The notes: a model not told the origin generated them from the sequence alone. DNA of 64,000 nucleotides from Certhia americana (GCA_018697195.1 CM031866.1:10802697-10866696); one strand, 5' to 3'. Positions 11,140 to 25,475 are shown, counted from the stretch's first letter. Made by a program: numbers and translations.

Positions 11140-11260
11140 AAAATACCCAGGAGTGTCCAGAGCAGCCTGCCCTAGGTGCCACTGCTGGAGCAGGGCTGTT
11201 GGACAAAATACCCTTCAAAGATCACTTCCAACTCAACCAAGCTGGGATTCTGGGAAGTGT
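11140..11260 (+). mobile_element. CR1 LINE 3' end fragment (copy B, cleaner)
   Basis: GTGTCCAGAGCAGCCTGCCC, then TGGAGCAGGGCTGTTGGACA and CTTCAAAGATCACTTCCAAC TCAACC resemble the last 120 bases of CR1 in the plus orientation, followed by a degraded GGGATTCTGG end and a short GT run. Confidence 0.7.
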
Positions 11261-14200
11261 GTGTGTGTGTAACATCAGAGTGGTGTAATTTATTATTTTT
11301 TTCTGTGAAATCCTAGAAAGATAGATCACTATCTTAAACCTAAGCAAAAAAAGCATGCATGTCATAACCTCAGCATTCCTCAGCTCAATATGTATTCACA
11401 AAAGTATTTGCTAAAAAAATAAATTAAAAAAAAAAAAAAGCAAGTGTCGACTGACAATATCTAGTTGTAGTCTTTACATTATGGTCATGGAGTCTCTTCA
11501 AGAAACACTGTGGAAAAATAAATCAAGACAGATCTCACAAACATTGTTAATCGGGCCATGAGTTTCCAGATGTAAGTTAGGAAAATACAAAAGTTGCCCT
11601 GCAAGACACACAAGTTGCTGATAAGGAGTGAGACATCAGCACCTCACCATCACATGAGAAGCCAGTATGACATTCCTGAAGAGAGGGACTTTAGGCAATG
11701 CATAGACAGACCACAGCAGTGCAAGAGACTATAAACTGATGGCAGGAAAAGGTTCAGTTTAATTTTTCTGCAGTCTACAATATATTTGGGAAGTTGGAGG
11801 CTCCCCTAGGGATGTCCAATTGGGTTTATACCAGCTATAGAAAGAGAGCACCAGATTGTGACATCTCAGTGCTTTCAAGTCCTTGTGAAACAACTTGATC
11901 TGCAGAACTGCATCAGCACTTCAGCCATGACCCACCTAGCAAAGAGCTGAACTGCAGGTCAGCATTTATTAAAAGTGTCTACTGTGTGTGTACCGTGGAG
12001 CCATAGATCAGCTTCAGCCTCTTCAGGCTGATTAATGGAAGTTACAAACATCTGGATGCCTGCCCAAAGCTGGAATTACTCTGACCAGTAACTTCAGCTA
12101 AAATGGCTTTTAGTAAAGGGGAGCTGCAATTCAAAAAAATGGAAATGTTGTTTAACATTAGTGATACAATGAGCTGAACATGGAAAATCAATTAGTTTGG
12201 AAATGTGTTTGACAGGTACACTAATATTAGACAGTATTATACCCTCTGATGTTATCTTAAACTCTATTTGTATGGAAAGTGTATGCAATACACTTTAAAT
12301 CAGCTGTCACGACTCTGAGAACAGAAGCAGCATCCCTTGCAGTAGTATAAAGGTACCGCAGATATTTAAATATTGAAAGCTTTATTTAGTAATAAACCTT
12401 TTCAAGGGTAGATGAGGTTTTTTCTTCTGGATTTGCTGGATTGTCCTTTCTTTGTATCAGCAATTTGTGGAAATGTTTGTTTCTTATCTCAAAATTCATA
12501 TTACAGCCAGAGGAACCTTTGAATCTGGGATGTTGCCAAGATACTTGATCTGATTAGCTGACTGCCTTTTTTTCTACATAGTGAAGTGAATACCCTCTAA
12601 ACCAAAAATTGAGTTAGACATTTGAGCTAGAGCTTCAGTTAGGCAACCCATTTTTACCTGTATCTTCTAATTTGCAATCAAAGTTACAGAAGAAACTGGC
12701 AGTGCCTTGCTAATGGATACAACAACATTTCATTTTTTTAAATTGTGTCTGACCCCAGACAAGTGGAGGTCCTCTAGCAGGCAGAAAGAGGGAAGGGTTA
12801 CCTGTCCCTCAAGGTGTCACCATTCAGTGTCAGGACACCAATCTTTCCACATTAGAAAGAGTCCCTGCAATAGCCTTGGGATTCTCAGCTCCCCAATTCC
12901 CCCTCCCCATCTCTGAATCAGCAGTTAATTGATGTCCATTGGTATTTGCTGATGGCAGGGACTACATGGCAATTAGTTTGAATTTACTGTCTGATCATGA
13001 CCTTCTCTGTTCAGGGAGCCTCATGGCACTACTGACTCCACTTCCTTTCCCCTTGTTCTTGTCTGTCTTTGCTGTTTCCTTATTCCTGCCTATATGAGCT
13101 CTTTCCCCACAGCAGATCCCAGTTTCAAGGAGCTGTACTTGTCCAAACCTGTTTCTTGCTCACTGAAGTCACATTTCTGAGGATTGGACTCGACACTCAT
13201 TGGACTAACATGGGACAGAGGAGTTCACTTCTCAGTCATTGTCCCAAGGGTGGCTGCAGATATTGCTACATCCGTTACTCGTTTCACCTTTGGGAGGTAA
13301 TTGCTGCAGCTATAGCAGCTAGAAACACACTTTTAGAAATGAAAGGTTTAATTTCATAAAGCTCAACCAAGATGAGTGGAGTGTCTTCTGACCTAAGGCT
13401 TACTTAGAGCTAAATCTGAAAAAGATAAGTTATGTCCCCTTCTGCAATTTTTTATCTCAGGGACATGTTCAGACCTAGGTAATATTAGTTTTCCATTCTT
13501 ACATAAAATCTTTGGTCAGGAATTCATTAAGGCCAGATAATATATGTTCCAATATTTACTCATGCAGCAGTAATTAAGGGTTCTAGTTCTAGTGAATCAC
13601 TGAGTCTAGGAACTTACTGCCTCTTCTGTCATTCTGAATTTCTGAGGATGAGGGTTTTCTTTTTAGTTATGCTTCATGATGAATCTTCTAAATAACCAAC
13701 TGTATTTACATCTGTGTTATTTCCAATTAATATTGGATATCTAGCTGCCATTTTATCATTGAAAACCATTCATATCTAGATCAGTAAGTGCACAATGATC
13801 ATGACTTATTCTAAATATTATATGGGTCAGCAGACTACAGTCAGCTATCTTCTAAAAAAGAGATCAGTATCAACTCAGTCTAGTTAAGGTGGCCATATAA
13901 TTTAATGGCAAAGTAAGTAGAAAAGAGAATGCCTTCTGGCTAATTAATCACTGTTAATGGTCAGCTATTCATCACCTACTTCGCAGCAGAGAAGCTCAAG
14001 CTTGCTTAGTAAAGGATAAAAGGAAACCGAGCATTTCCTAACTTTGATGTTTATGACGATGCAAGCCAGGAACATTACCATTTATAATAGTTGCACTGAT
14101 GTAGGACAGAGAACAATAAGAAACCCTATCCTTGTGGGCTATTCGTGTGGGCAGATTCACACTAATTAGGACAGTACGGAGGAAAGGAAGGCTGCCCTCT

Positions 14201-17200
14201 GGTAATGAGTCGTGTATCAAGCTAAACCATCCACCTCTGCTCGTGTTGCAACCTCTGACAAAAAAAAAAGATGCAATGTAGGACAAAGATCAGAGACAAA
14301 TCCTGCCTTTTAAGAATAATAGCCCTGGGTCCTTCAACTAATTGCAGCAAGGAGAGAGGGTCTTGTATGAATTTCAAAAGGAAAGTAGGATCATCTGAAC
14401 TGGTGCACCTAAGCTGTGCACATCTTCCTCATCAAAATAAGCCCATTATGTAGCAGCAGCAGCTGGGAGCCATTATTAATATTTAACGCTCTCAGCAGGG
14501 GTTACTGTGGCTTTCTGTATTAAGGTTACAAGACAATGTTGTACTATCATATGCTGTAGGTTTGCATTGTTTGAGCTTTTTTTGTCTTTGTATAAAGTTC
14601 TAGTGAAGTTTTATTAATTCCCTTTCCTTACCATTTGCAGAGGCTGGATATTTTTCTAAGCTGGACTGTGGTGCATGATCACTTATTCTTCAGTGCCTCA
14701 GCTTTACTAGTCCATCACCTGCCACTTGGCAATGTGAGCATTGCAAGTCCCATTCTGGTAGGAGCAATCTTGCACAGGAAAAGATAAAACTGCTTTGGGT
14801 CCCATGGCGAGGGCTGGCTTATGCTAGCACAGATACGTTCTGTTTCTTTCCAGCTGTGTGGCTTTTGGTGTGACCTCCTGGAGAGTGATGATACCACTCA
14901 GCCTCCCCTTCTTAACTACAGGTTTTGACTGATACTTGCTTTTTACCTGTGCATGCTGAAAAGACAGGCAATTCCTGGAAATTTCATAGTTGTTTTCACT
15001 GAAAATAGGTGAGCTGCATATGTAGGGTGGAATCCCCATGTTCTGCACATCTCTGTCTAAGAGGACACCATCCATAGCTATACTAGCCCTCAGGACTTGG
15101 GGACAGCAGGCAGTATCCAGTAGATCATGAGGGACTTGGCAGGCAGGGAGCTTCTGCTGACAGTGCTTTGAAGGAGTATGGGACAAGCTCTCCACTGGCT
15201 CTTCAGGGAGTCTCTGGCCTTCAGGCTTTCTTTTTTCTCTTATTTTGTTTTTACCCTTTTTATTGTTTTATCAACTTTTTCCTTTAAGTCATTAAATCCT
15301 TGAAATCAAATTGTTTACAGTGTTTTCTGGTTAATAAGTTATCAGGCAGTGAAGCCATCAGTACAAGAAGGGGAAACATTTGGAGCAACATCATTATCAT
15401 ATATCTCCCTTAACATCATAAACTACATAAATAACTGTTCTGCATTAAGAGGCAATTTTTAGGAAGGTGCCCTGGGACAGTATATGCTGTCCTTCAATGA
15501 CTACTGGATTAAATGTACTCAGTTTAGAACTAAAATGTCAGGCTAAAGCCTTCTTCAAATTCATGCCTCGCTGATGACGTGCAACCTGAGATTATGTGAG
15601 CAGATGGCTCGATGTTGACTAACTTCACAGTGCCTCAGTAGCACGTTTCCTTTTGCACTGTGCAGCACATTAGTGACAGGAGACATTGGCAACACACCTT
15701 TTACCTCCTGAGCTGCCTTAGAGATTTGCTGGGGGGATTGTCTTATGATACTAATCTGTTGCTGTCCATGTAAACCTTGCTGCAGGATGATGGCAGTACA
15801 TCATGATCATTATGGAAGGGGAGGAGGGCAAAAATAGTGCTGAAAACATGGAGGTAAGTGTGTGTGAAGAACAAGGAATCTTCTGAGTCATTCCATTAGC
15901 ATTGGACCTCATGATGGGATATTTGATTTCAGTTTCTGGAGTGAAATGAACGTCAAATTGCCAATTAGCCATTGCAGAATACTTCTGAGTTTCAACACAT
16001 TTTTAGTTTAGCTTCTGTATGTCTCTATTCACATTGAGCTGTGCAAGCTAAGAGCTGCTTCCCAGAAGCCTCTGTTCACATGCACCTACAACACAGCTAC
16101 AGCTGGATATGCAGGATCCTCACCATTACCCCACTCTGCCATCACTGCTGAGCCTGCTGGTGATGAGTTAACAACAGTGTCCTTCTTTTCGTGCTGAATT
16201 CAAATTTAGTGCAATTAACCCCTACTTCAGCCTCTTTTGATTAAAAGAACTACAAACACAATAAATCTGGATGTAATATGGATTTTAATGGCACCTTCAT
16301 TGATGTGCTGTGAGTCATTTCTGAAATCACCTCTGTTTACTGAGTGCAGAGGGTGCCTCAGACTATAGCACCCCAGGCCTGAGGGTGGTGGCTCATGTGA
16401 CACTCCTCTGAGAGCAACCTGTCCTTGTATGAAGGAAAGCTTTTCTGGAATAAGAAGGCAAAACAATTACATGGGTGCATTTGATGTACCCATGTGTAGC
16501 AAGTTTCTATTCCAAGAGTTCTCTTTGCCTTCCAGACAAAATTTACCAGTGTTTATTTTCTTTCTGTTAGTATATTTTAATTTGACCTAATTGGCCTCGC
16601 AGCCCATGTTGTCATTCAGTGTCCAAAACTGGAGTGTGTTTTTGGCCTGTGACTATTTTTAGCTGGTGTAAGTAGAGCACTAAACCAGCAGCATTCATGC
16701 CTTTTATTACAGGCTTCTCGCTTCCAAGCAGCCTTTGAAGTGCCATGGCATTATTGGAAGTGAGAAGGTGAGGATGGTCCAAGTGGGTCATTGTTTTGTA
16801 CCCTGACAATTACTGGGTGCTGTTCTTTAACTTTTAAAGTCACTATTGCACAAGAACTTTCTCAGATCCGGTCCAAGAGAGTTAACTGCTCGGAGTGAAA
16901 ACTTTATCCCTTTCTCAGATAAATTGTTTCCATTGAAGGAGAGCGGGGAACGGATATGGGTGCATCCGCTTTTCCTTTAGGTAGCTAAACCATATGTAAA
17001 CTATAGTGCCTGTACAGTCTCTGCTCAGATTTATGTGGTATTCACCTCATATTCCTTCACTGCTTACACTTCAGTACTCTGCTCATATTGCAACCCTGTT
17101 TAAATAGCTACAGAAAGCTTGGAGATCAGCCTGCAAACAAAATTCTCATGGTGAGCTAACACAGTCCGGCAGTTTGGTGTCCTTCATTTTTGTTCCTATG

Positions 17201-20200
17201 TCTTTTTTATTTTACTGAAATGCTGCCCTCGAGTGGCGACCAGCTGATTGATCCCAACGGGAGATCGAGCTGTTCCTCCTGCCTAGCCGGTGCCCTGATG
17301 CCCCTTTGGGAGGTAAATGTTCCTGGCAGCCGGGTGGCCCCGAGCACAGCAGGGCTCCAGGGTCAGCATCCAGCAGAAGCAGCTGCTCAGCCTGTTCTGT
17401 GCAGGAAGCAGCTGGAAGTTTCCAAGCAATGCTATGGCACAGCAGCTGGAACTCCCTGACACCAACAGTGTCCTCAGATTTTACAAGAAGATGGAGAACT
17501 GTAATTCTGAAGGAAATGTTTTGATATGTTTATCTGATCACAAGCTATTTATTATTTAATTTATATGATTATTTCTTCCAATTTGTTGTTCTGTTTCTTT
17601 ATATGAGTTCAAGGTTTTAACATAGAAAATGTTTGTATAGAAGAGTGTTTTACTGTGACAGGGTAAAGATCTCTGAGCTTGTCTAAGCAGTATCTCCACT
17701 GTGCTCTCTGGGTCTTGGGAAGGAATGTCATGTAGCTAAGGTCCTGTGTGAAGGTCCTGAATGAGCTCCAGAGCACCCCAACAGTGTTTTAAGTTGGAAT
17801 ACAACATCAGGAGTTAATAAAAAGGATAAAGGTGGTTTGTGGTAAAGCAACTTGAGGCATTACTGCTTTGAGCTTTATTTTGTGTCTCTATGCCAGAGGT
17901 TACAGCCTTTGCAGCAGTGTTGCAGGAAGCATAATGACACTGGTTCCTCAGCCAGTAAGTCATGGCTTAGTGTACTGGTTTTACTCAGATGGTTGTTTTC
18001 CTGGGCCACTGGAAACTGTGTCAGCATGTGATTTGTTTTACCTGCAAGGTAAAAAGCAAAACCAAAAATGAAGATGGTTTTTTATGTGAAGGGAGAGGTG
18101 TCTTTTGGGAGGACTTTGTTCTTAGCATTCCCAGGGTATTTGAAGAGCACTCCATGTCTCCCTGCTTCACTGAAAACCAATTGGCCAAAGGGATATGTAA
18201 TCTTACCTATATGTAGGAGTATTTTTCTGGCAAGCACCTAAGTGTGTCCTATTTGCAATATTCTCATGTTCTCATCTTTTCATAAAGACAGAAGATAATG
18301 CTTTTCCTATGTACTGCAAACTTCTATCCTGCATAACATGAAAATACCATCATTTCTTCCTGCATTAACCCACTTCATTAGGGATAGGCTTGTTTGTTTG
18401 AGCATCACTATGGTGTGTGAACTCAGACAAAGTGAAGACAGAAAGTCAGATAATTTCAGATGCAGTTCCTTCTAGGGAGTCCTTCAGGACTGGTTATTTA
18501 GGTGCTTACTGCAATGACCAGCTAATTCTTGCTCACCACCCTTCGGGTGATGTTCTACCTATGTGTGTATGAGTATATGAATGCCTCTGAGAGGCTCTGT
18601 GTGAAATATCTCTCAAATACTGTCAGTTAAATAATTTTTTTGATGATTTGGCTCAGCTAAAGGCTTCTTGTACTGAAAAGCTCTCTCAGAAATGATTTAC
18701 ATCTCTATTTCTAGTTTATGAGAGCTCCTTAATTAAGATGCTGATTCTAGCCATAAAATGTGTTTTTTCAAATGATCACATTAGCACCTCAACTTTTTTT
18801 ACCCAGCACTTCTGAAATCCCATCAAAACACAGTGAAGTATGGGAAGACTGTCTGGAGAATTATTACCACTGGGAAAAATATAGAAAGGAAATACCCAGA
18901 CTATTCCAGTAGAAACCAGGTACATATTAGTTCATGCTCTGAATTTTCAAACATAAGTTCCAGGCTTGCAAGCCAATGTTAAAGGCAGCTAATTCTAGAG
19001 TGAAAGTTAGACACTTGGAGTGCCTGAGGCAGTGGTTACGTCTAGTATTAAACCAGAGATAGGTGAGATGCTAATGTCAGTGCCTAGGCTGTGTGTATGT
19101 AGAGGTCTGGACAATGGTAGCTACTTTTCACTGGACTTGTAAATGAAGGGAGTTAGCTGGACAGAGCTGCAGCATAAGGAGGCAGACTCTCTCTTTCAGC
19201 TAGACTGCTAGTTACATTATATCCCATGTTACATTATATCCCACATTTGTTTGTAATAAACATGAATACATTTTGATACATTTACTCCATTCGGGTGAAA
19301 CCTGAGCTGAGTAGGGACCCATTGCTTTGCTGGCTGCTTACATCAAATCCTTTTTACTTCCCTTGAATTTCAAATTTTGTCTTGTGTCTTTAAAAACACA
19401 ATGAAATAAATTTAAGGGAGGAAAATGGAGAACATAAGTAAAACAGGAATGTTTGCTTCCTGCAATTCAGTGCAGAAAAGCATTTTTTTCTTCCTTTTTC
19501 TGGCTGAAATACTCCATATACTTTTGGCTTCAGTTTCCAAGCTCAGTCCAAAATCCATTTGTTACTGTGCACTGAATCTCTGTATGATACTAACTAGACA
19601 TGGCAGCTCTTTTTTAAAATAGACTATTCCAATCTGTCGCTTTATTCTTTGGCACCAGGACTTTCACTTTCCTGAGATGAACTCTGCTGCTGGCCATCAA
19701 CCTGATGGAGTGGAAGAATTGCAGAACAAACTGCTGCCATCAGCTAATACACCTGAACAGAGCTGTGTGTGAGACCTACCTTGTCCTTTGAGACTCCTGT
19801 CTGTTGTAGCAGCTGAACAAATATTTTCAAGGTGGCAAGTGAGCCAATAACCTCAAAGAGTTTATGCAAATACCTGTGCTGTTCTTAGTCACACAAATTT
19901 GCTGAAACTTGCCTCACATCTTCTTTTCCTGTTAGGCAATTCTTTCAAGGTGCTTTGAATAATTTCCTAACTCCATGCGTGTGAAGAGCCTGAAAAATGT
20001 CCTCAATTTCTCAGGATCAGCCTTCTGCTGTTTCCTAGTGAGAATCCCAAATAGCTTTTTCATTAGGAAGCAATAAGGGAATTAATTAGCATTTAGTTTC
20101 AAGGTTTGCTTTGTTGTAAAATCATATAAAACCCTGCAGCATATTTGTTTGTTACACTGGTTGCAGCTGCCAAGATGCATTTCTCCATCACAAAATGCAG

Positions 20201-23200
20201 TGTGATCACTAACGTGGCACCACTAAGTGATGCCTTTATTTATTACATATTGCTCAGTACCTTGCTCCTAGACAAGCATGCCACATTAAAAAAGGAAAGA
20301 AAAGGTGAAGGGCACAAAAAGGGGGTAAAAGAATCCCATCAGAAGAGCAAATATATCAAGAGCTGTATCGGGACCTTGTATGTACAAAACACGAAGCTCA
20401 CTCACCTGCACAGCTCCATAGCTGGGAACAGAAGCTCAAGGACTTCAAGCATATTTAGGAGTAGAGTCAGAGCAGTCCTGTGGAGCCAGGGTCTCTGTAT
20501 AGCTGTGTCTGTGCCTTGCCAATGACTTTGTAAAGAAAAAAAAATGTTATTATCAAGATTTGTGCATGGGTTCCCAGGGATTAGGATGGCACAGTGTGAT
20601 GGGTATTCAGACTCTTTTGTCGCCTCTCCTTCAGCATAATGTGAGATAACGTGAAGCTGCAAAAAGAGCTGGCTAGACTCCTTTCCTCCTCACCCCCCTT
20701 CCATGTGTTTAGTGGTACAGATTAAACTCAGCAAACTGACCAGCAGTATTTAATGCATGAATTGAGAAACAAGAAGTACTGAATCTATTACTCTCTTAAG
20801 TGATGTGACATAGTTGCCATCTGCTTTCATTACTTACTGGTTTAATTGTCTGTCAGGGTAAGAGGTTAATTTTCCTTCATTAAAAGTAGCATTTCATACT
20901 ATCAGTGTATTTCTGCTCACTCATGCAATGCCTTAGTCTGAAATGTAAAGTACAAAATGCAAGAAAAGAAAGAACTTCTTTGGAGTCAAATATTATAGAT
21001 TGATTGCTCTTTTGCTTGATGGAGATGTCTGTTCACGTCCAAGTTAGTGCCGAGAAATAAATGAAATCTAAGAAAGAACAAGAGAAGCCTGCTAAAACCA
21101 TGTTTCTTACAGAAAGATATAACTATGGGTATCAAGTGGCTCTGAGGGTGTAATTTTTGGGAAGTTGCAGGCTTTTCACGTATCAAGTACAGTCAATCAT
21201 CACAGTGAATATTTGTACAAATGGCTTGACCGGCAGGGGAACTCTCATAGTAAACAATTATCTGCCTCCTAAGGCAAAAATAAATGCTTTAAATTGAGAT
21301 GCTGGCTCTGAAGTAGATACTAAAATTGGAATCTTATTTCACAGTTTTGAGTAGGAAAAAAATCTGAGTTTGAAAAAGAATGATGTTTTGTTTTAATTGG
21401 TACCTTGAATGATAAGGTCATGTGAACTACACTTCAGCTAGCTTGGTTATACAAAGATTACTCAGCCTGTTTTACTGCAATAAATTAATAGGTGTTTAAT
21501 TGTCCTGTGAATTGAGATCATTATTTTAGTGTAGTCATAACTGAAATGGAAAATGTTAATCACTGAGATTGGATTATGCAGTGACCTTTTAAATCTATGA
21601 TTATTTGCAGCTATTTGACTTGTTTCAAAGTAGGAGTCAGAGAGCACTTTTAGTTGGAGACCTTTTGGAAATAGTTGCAATGTTTCTGTCCAAAAACTAA
21701 CTACTTTCCCCCAAAAAAGCTAGTTTCTAGTTACTGAATTTTTAGTTCTTTGTATAATCCAAACCGTTAACACATATGACGTTCTCCAGTGCCTTGGTGT
21801 CCTGATAAAACAACAGTTTTCATTCAGAAAGTTAAATTCAGCTGAGCTTCTAGATGCAGTGGAGCCAGATGCGTGTTTGTAATTCTGAACTCTAAAACAG
21901 AAATAATAATCCTGCTGGTTTTGTTTCTAATCTTTTTTACAATATTAACTATGCTTTTGCTAGATATGTGATCTCTGCATGACACACTGGGGCCTCCCAC
22001 TCAGCTGAGACTGCTTAGCTCTGTAGATTACAAATAGCTGTTACAGATGCACAGGCATCTTTAGTGCTAGTTTTGTAGCTTTTAATTGACCCAAGTGATT
22101 ATCTAAGCTAGAATGAGAGCACCACATCAGCTGTTCCAGTGCAGGGCTTGGACTCATCTTCTTAAAAGCCTTTTTATGAATCATAACTTTCTCTGTCCTT
22201 GAATAACTTAAAATCTAACAGCATTGCAAATCTCAAGATTAACAGTCCAAACCTCTTAATGATGGCCGGTTTTGACGCACATCTGAAGAAGCAGGTACCA
22301 TTACTCATCCTCACTTGGATTATATCCCTGGGTCCCTTTTGTAACATCCTGTAGTCCTGTGACCAGCTCCTGACCTGGTTCTGTAAACAGGCAGGCTTCT
22401 GTTGTTGAATGTTAAATCTAGCACACAAGTCAAGTAGAATGTGTACTCAGAGATGACATTTCAAAGGTGAAACCTATGAGGATTAGCTCAGAAGTGAATT
22501 TATTTTTCCAAAACTGATTACACCAAAACCTATTTCCAGAAGACAACATCCTGGTAATTTAGTGCCATCCTGGTAGTTTAGTCCTGTTCCTAGCTGCAAT
22601 CACTAATGGGGAATTCTCTTAGCATATGTTTTTGCTTGCAAGAATTTCTCCTGATCATCCCTATTGCCAGCATATCATCTGTGTACAAAATCTACCTTAG
22701 CTTTGCTGACAGTCTGTAAAGTTCCATTTTAGGGTATCAGCCATTACATCAGGATATCCATATTGGTCTTCTGTGTTGTCTGTATTCTCAGGCTCTCTAG
22801 TCCCCATAAACCCAGATCTTGGCAGAGCAGCAGCATTTTCTTACAGAGATTTCAATCTTCCCTGCATGTGGGTTTGTTTCGGGGAATTATATCTGGTTTG
22901 GGGATGAAGCTGTTGTTATTTCAGCTGTGCCATTACACAGACCAGCATAGATGCTCCTGGATGGCAATTTCTATTCCACACTAAGTTTCAGGAGATTCAG
23001 GACACTCTGTGGCCAAAACCAGTATCAGTTTATGCCTATTTTACTATTTCATCCCCTAACAAGAGCATGAACCCTGATTAGTCTGCAGAGTGACACACAA
23101 ATCTTTCAAGTCAGTCTGAAGTGTGTTCAAATTAAAACCATTATTCTCCTTCCCGTTTGCATGGGTAATTGGTATTAGGTCAAAACAACATAAGTCCATG

Positions 23201-24663
23201 TTCTTTATTACAACTGGACAGGTCATTTTGAAATGCAGGTCTGCTCTTCCCTGTGTCATCCTGGAAACAATCCCTGTAAATAGGTTAGTTCTGCCTTGTT
23301 AGCATCAAACCCCTCTGTGTCACAGGTATGAAGTGCAGGACAAGAAATTGTCCTTTAATTGGAGAGAACATTTTGTTAGTCATGTTTCTGCTCTGTACTT
23401 AAACAGGTTTTTGTCTAGAGCTTATTAAAGAGAAAATTGATGTTCTAGAGAAAAAAATGTGTCTTCCCTGAGCCAAAATATTACCTCAGCTCTTTAAACC
23501 TCTTATCCTCAGGAATTTCTTGTGGGTAGTGCAGTAGTTTCCCTTGTAAGGCAAGTTCATCAGGAACCCTGAACCCTGGGTGTCTTCTGAGAGTTGATGG
23601 CATCTGAGGAGTGGGTTAGGGGGGTAAGCATTTCAAAAGTGTCAATGCTAAAAATTACCAGCATGCAGGTTGGCCTTCCTATTATCTTTGATTTTGAAAC
23701 TTTTTTTCCTGAATGATTGCTACTATAGATGTTCACCTAACACTGAAACAGCAGAACAGCAGAAAAATCTCAACATTTCCAACTGCGTCTTCAATTTTGA
23801 ACTGATTTCTAGCCTATAGAGTTTGGATTCCTAAAGGTCACTGGCCTACTGTCCATCTACCAGAAGATATAAAGCTCTTTGTTGTAGGTCTTAGTCATCC
23901 TATTGTGAGGAGAGGGGAAAAACCTTGGCCTCTTCCTCCCACAGCCAGCATGAGGGCATGCTTGGGAGCTTCTAATTCCAAGTATAAGTTTTGCTTCCTT
24001 GCTCTGATGCTGAAGGGGCTTTCTCAGTGTTAATGCTGACAGGTGCTGGCAGTGAATCTCAGTTCTAGTGACGAGCACACAGGCTCCAGGCAGATCCAGC
24101 TGGTGTCCCTAGCCTTGGTACTGCCCTTCCTCGAGGCAGCCAGCAGCTGTACTCAGCCCTAATTCATCAAGGAGCTCAGGGCTTTCTCCCATATGCTGTT
24201 TGGAGCAGCTATAGTCTCTGCTCTTTGCTGTCTGTTTAGAGTGTTCCAGTGGCTTGCCTAGGGAATGCAGTAAATATTACGTGTGGGAGAAAGGAGGGAG
24301 GGGGAATCAAGACATTAATTAAAGGCCTAGTCTGAGTAAGCCAGTGGTTAGAGCACAGTTGTCATGGCATCACTGCCCCTGAGTCATGCTTCTCATGCTC
24401 CCCTCTGCTGTGCTGGGGTGCCTGGCTGTCCCTGTGCAGAGAGGGTGACACAGCTCCCCAGTGACTTTGGTGACTCACAGATCAGAGGGCAAGAATCACT
24501 ACTGCAGCCCCAATGAGCTCCACTGGAAAACAAAACATGGCCAGCAGGTAAATCTTCATTGACAGGCTAGTGCATCAGGATCTGTAGGAACTCCTACAAC
24601 AAATATCAAGGGGACATCTATTTTTAACAATTTGTTGGGTGAATGAGAAAAAAAACATTGGAT

Positions 24664-24715
24664 GTATCTGTACCTCAGTTTCCACCTCTGTAATGTGTGA
24701 AGGATATGTGCAGTA
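24664..24715 (+). mobile_element. MIR-like SINE fragment
   Basis: CTGTACCTCAGTTTCCACCT followed by CTGTAATGTGTGAAGGATA resembles the conserved core and 3' part of the ancient tRNA-derived MIR SINE. A tRNA-like CCAGTGGTTAGAGCAC lies upstream at about 24340, but the 300 bases between do not align to a single element. Confidence 0.4.
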
Positions 24716-24906
24716 GTCTCTGTTTGAGTACTTTCAACGTTTACATCAGAAGTAAGAAGCTTCTTAATGCAGCAAACTGTGATTTATTAATGATTTGAAG
24801 ATTGTCCAGAAGCTGAAATGTCACCTGTACCAGTTACAGGGCAAGTGTCATTGATAGCTTGACATACCCTTGTGGCATCTAAAACCTTTTGGGGGCAATT
24901 TTTTCT

Positions 24907-25251
24907 TTAATTCAGGGCATCTTTATCTGGGGGAAGGAGATTCAAAGGGTCATCCAGAGGGCTGATTAGCTTGGCATGGGTTTGAACATTTTCAAGTGAA
25001 TTAGCCTGCTGAGATTTCTTTGTCAGGTTCCAAGCAGAGCAAATGATTGTGCTCAATGAGAACATCCGGAAAAAGGATGCAGAATGTTGGTGCCAATACT
25101 TTTTTAGTATCTCTGGCAGAGCTTGTGTGCCAAACTGCTCATGTATCCAGAGGTAAACTTCATCATCAACTCTGAACTGATTCTCTCCACCCATCTGAGC
25201 TGATGGAGACATCAGGCTTTTCACTTCCTCTGGAGCAGGTGGCCTTTGCCT
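24907..25251 (-). other. Unassigned open frame, 114 residues
   Basis: A stop-to-stop frame of about 114 codons without an upstream ATG (it opens just after a TGA at 25254-25252). The product is of ordinary composition with an aromatic segment (DDEVYLWIHEQFGTQALPEI) and a Pro/Leu/Asp-rich tail (PLDDPLNLLPPDKDALN). I do not recognise the family. It could be a degraded retroelement fragment or chance; no splice sites in obvious positions. Confidence 0.15.
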
Positions 25252-25427
25252 TCAGCACATGAAAATACCTGCATATGTCACACCTAATTCATTCCTGCCA
25301 TTGCATCACTTACTCTCTGGAGCACAGTTCTTGTGTCAACATTTTTCTTTTATTCTATATGATGCAAGTATCTGGCCTGATTAAATTATAGGCTGGGTAC
25401 TGGCATGCAATTTAAGGATGTCAGATA

Positions 25428-25475
25428 CACAAGAGGCCAGACTAGGTGGCCCAAATAGTCCCTCTCATGGAAAAA
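25428..25475 (+). mobile_element. Old CR1/L3-like 3' fragment
   Basis: GAGGCCAGACTAGGTGGCCC followed by AAATAGTCCCTCTCATGG resembles the degenerate 3' end of an ancient CR1 or L3 family element. Too short for certainty. Confidence 0.35.

Larger units (their letters stand above)
8553..12588 (+). repeat. False-duplication copy B (right contig start)
   Basis: Colinear second copy of 4364-8452, in the same orientation. Here the beginning (8553 to about 10000, next to the gap) is the noisy part: the LYSMD2 exon is 240 bases rather than 198 and its frame is destroyed. The distal part (10400-12588) is about 9 percent shorter than its partner and reads cleanly into unique sequence. The mirrored noise pattern points to unmerged overlapping contigs. 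Confidence 0.85.

Noticed and set aside
24330..24380. tRNA gene suggested by CCAGTGGTTAGAGCAC
   Set aside because: Only an internal promoter-like piece is present; no cloverleaf can be drawn. Possibly a SINE head.
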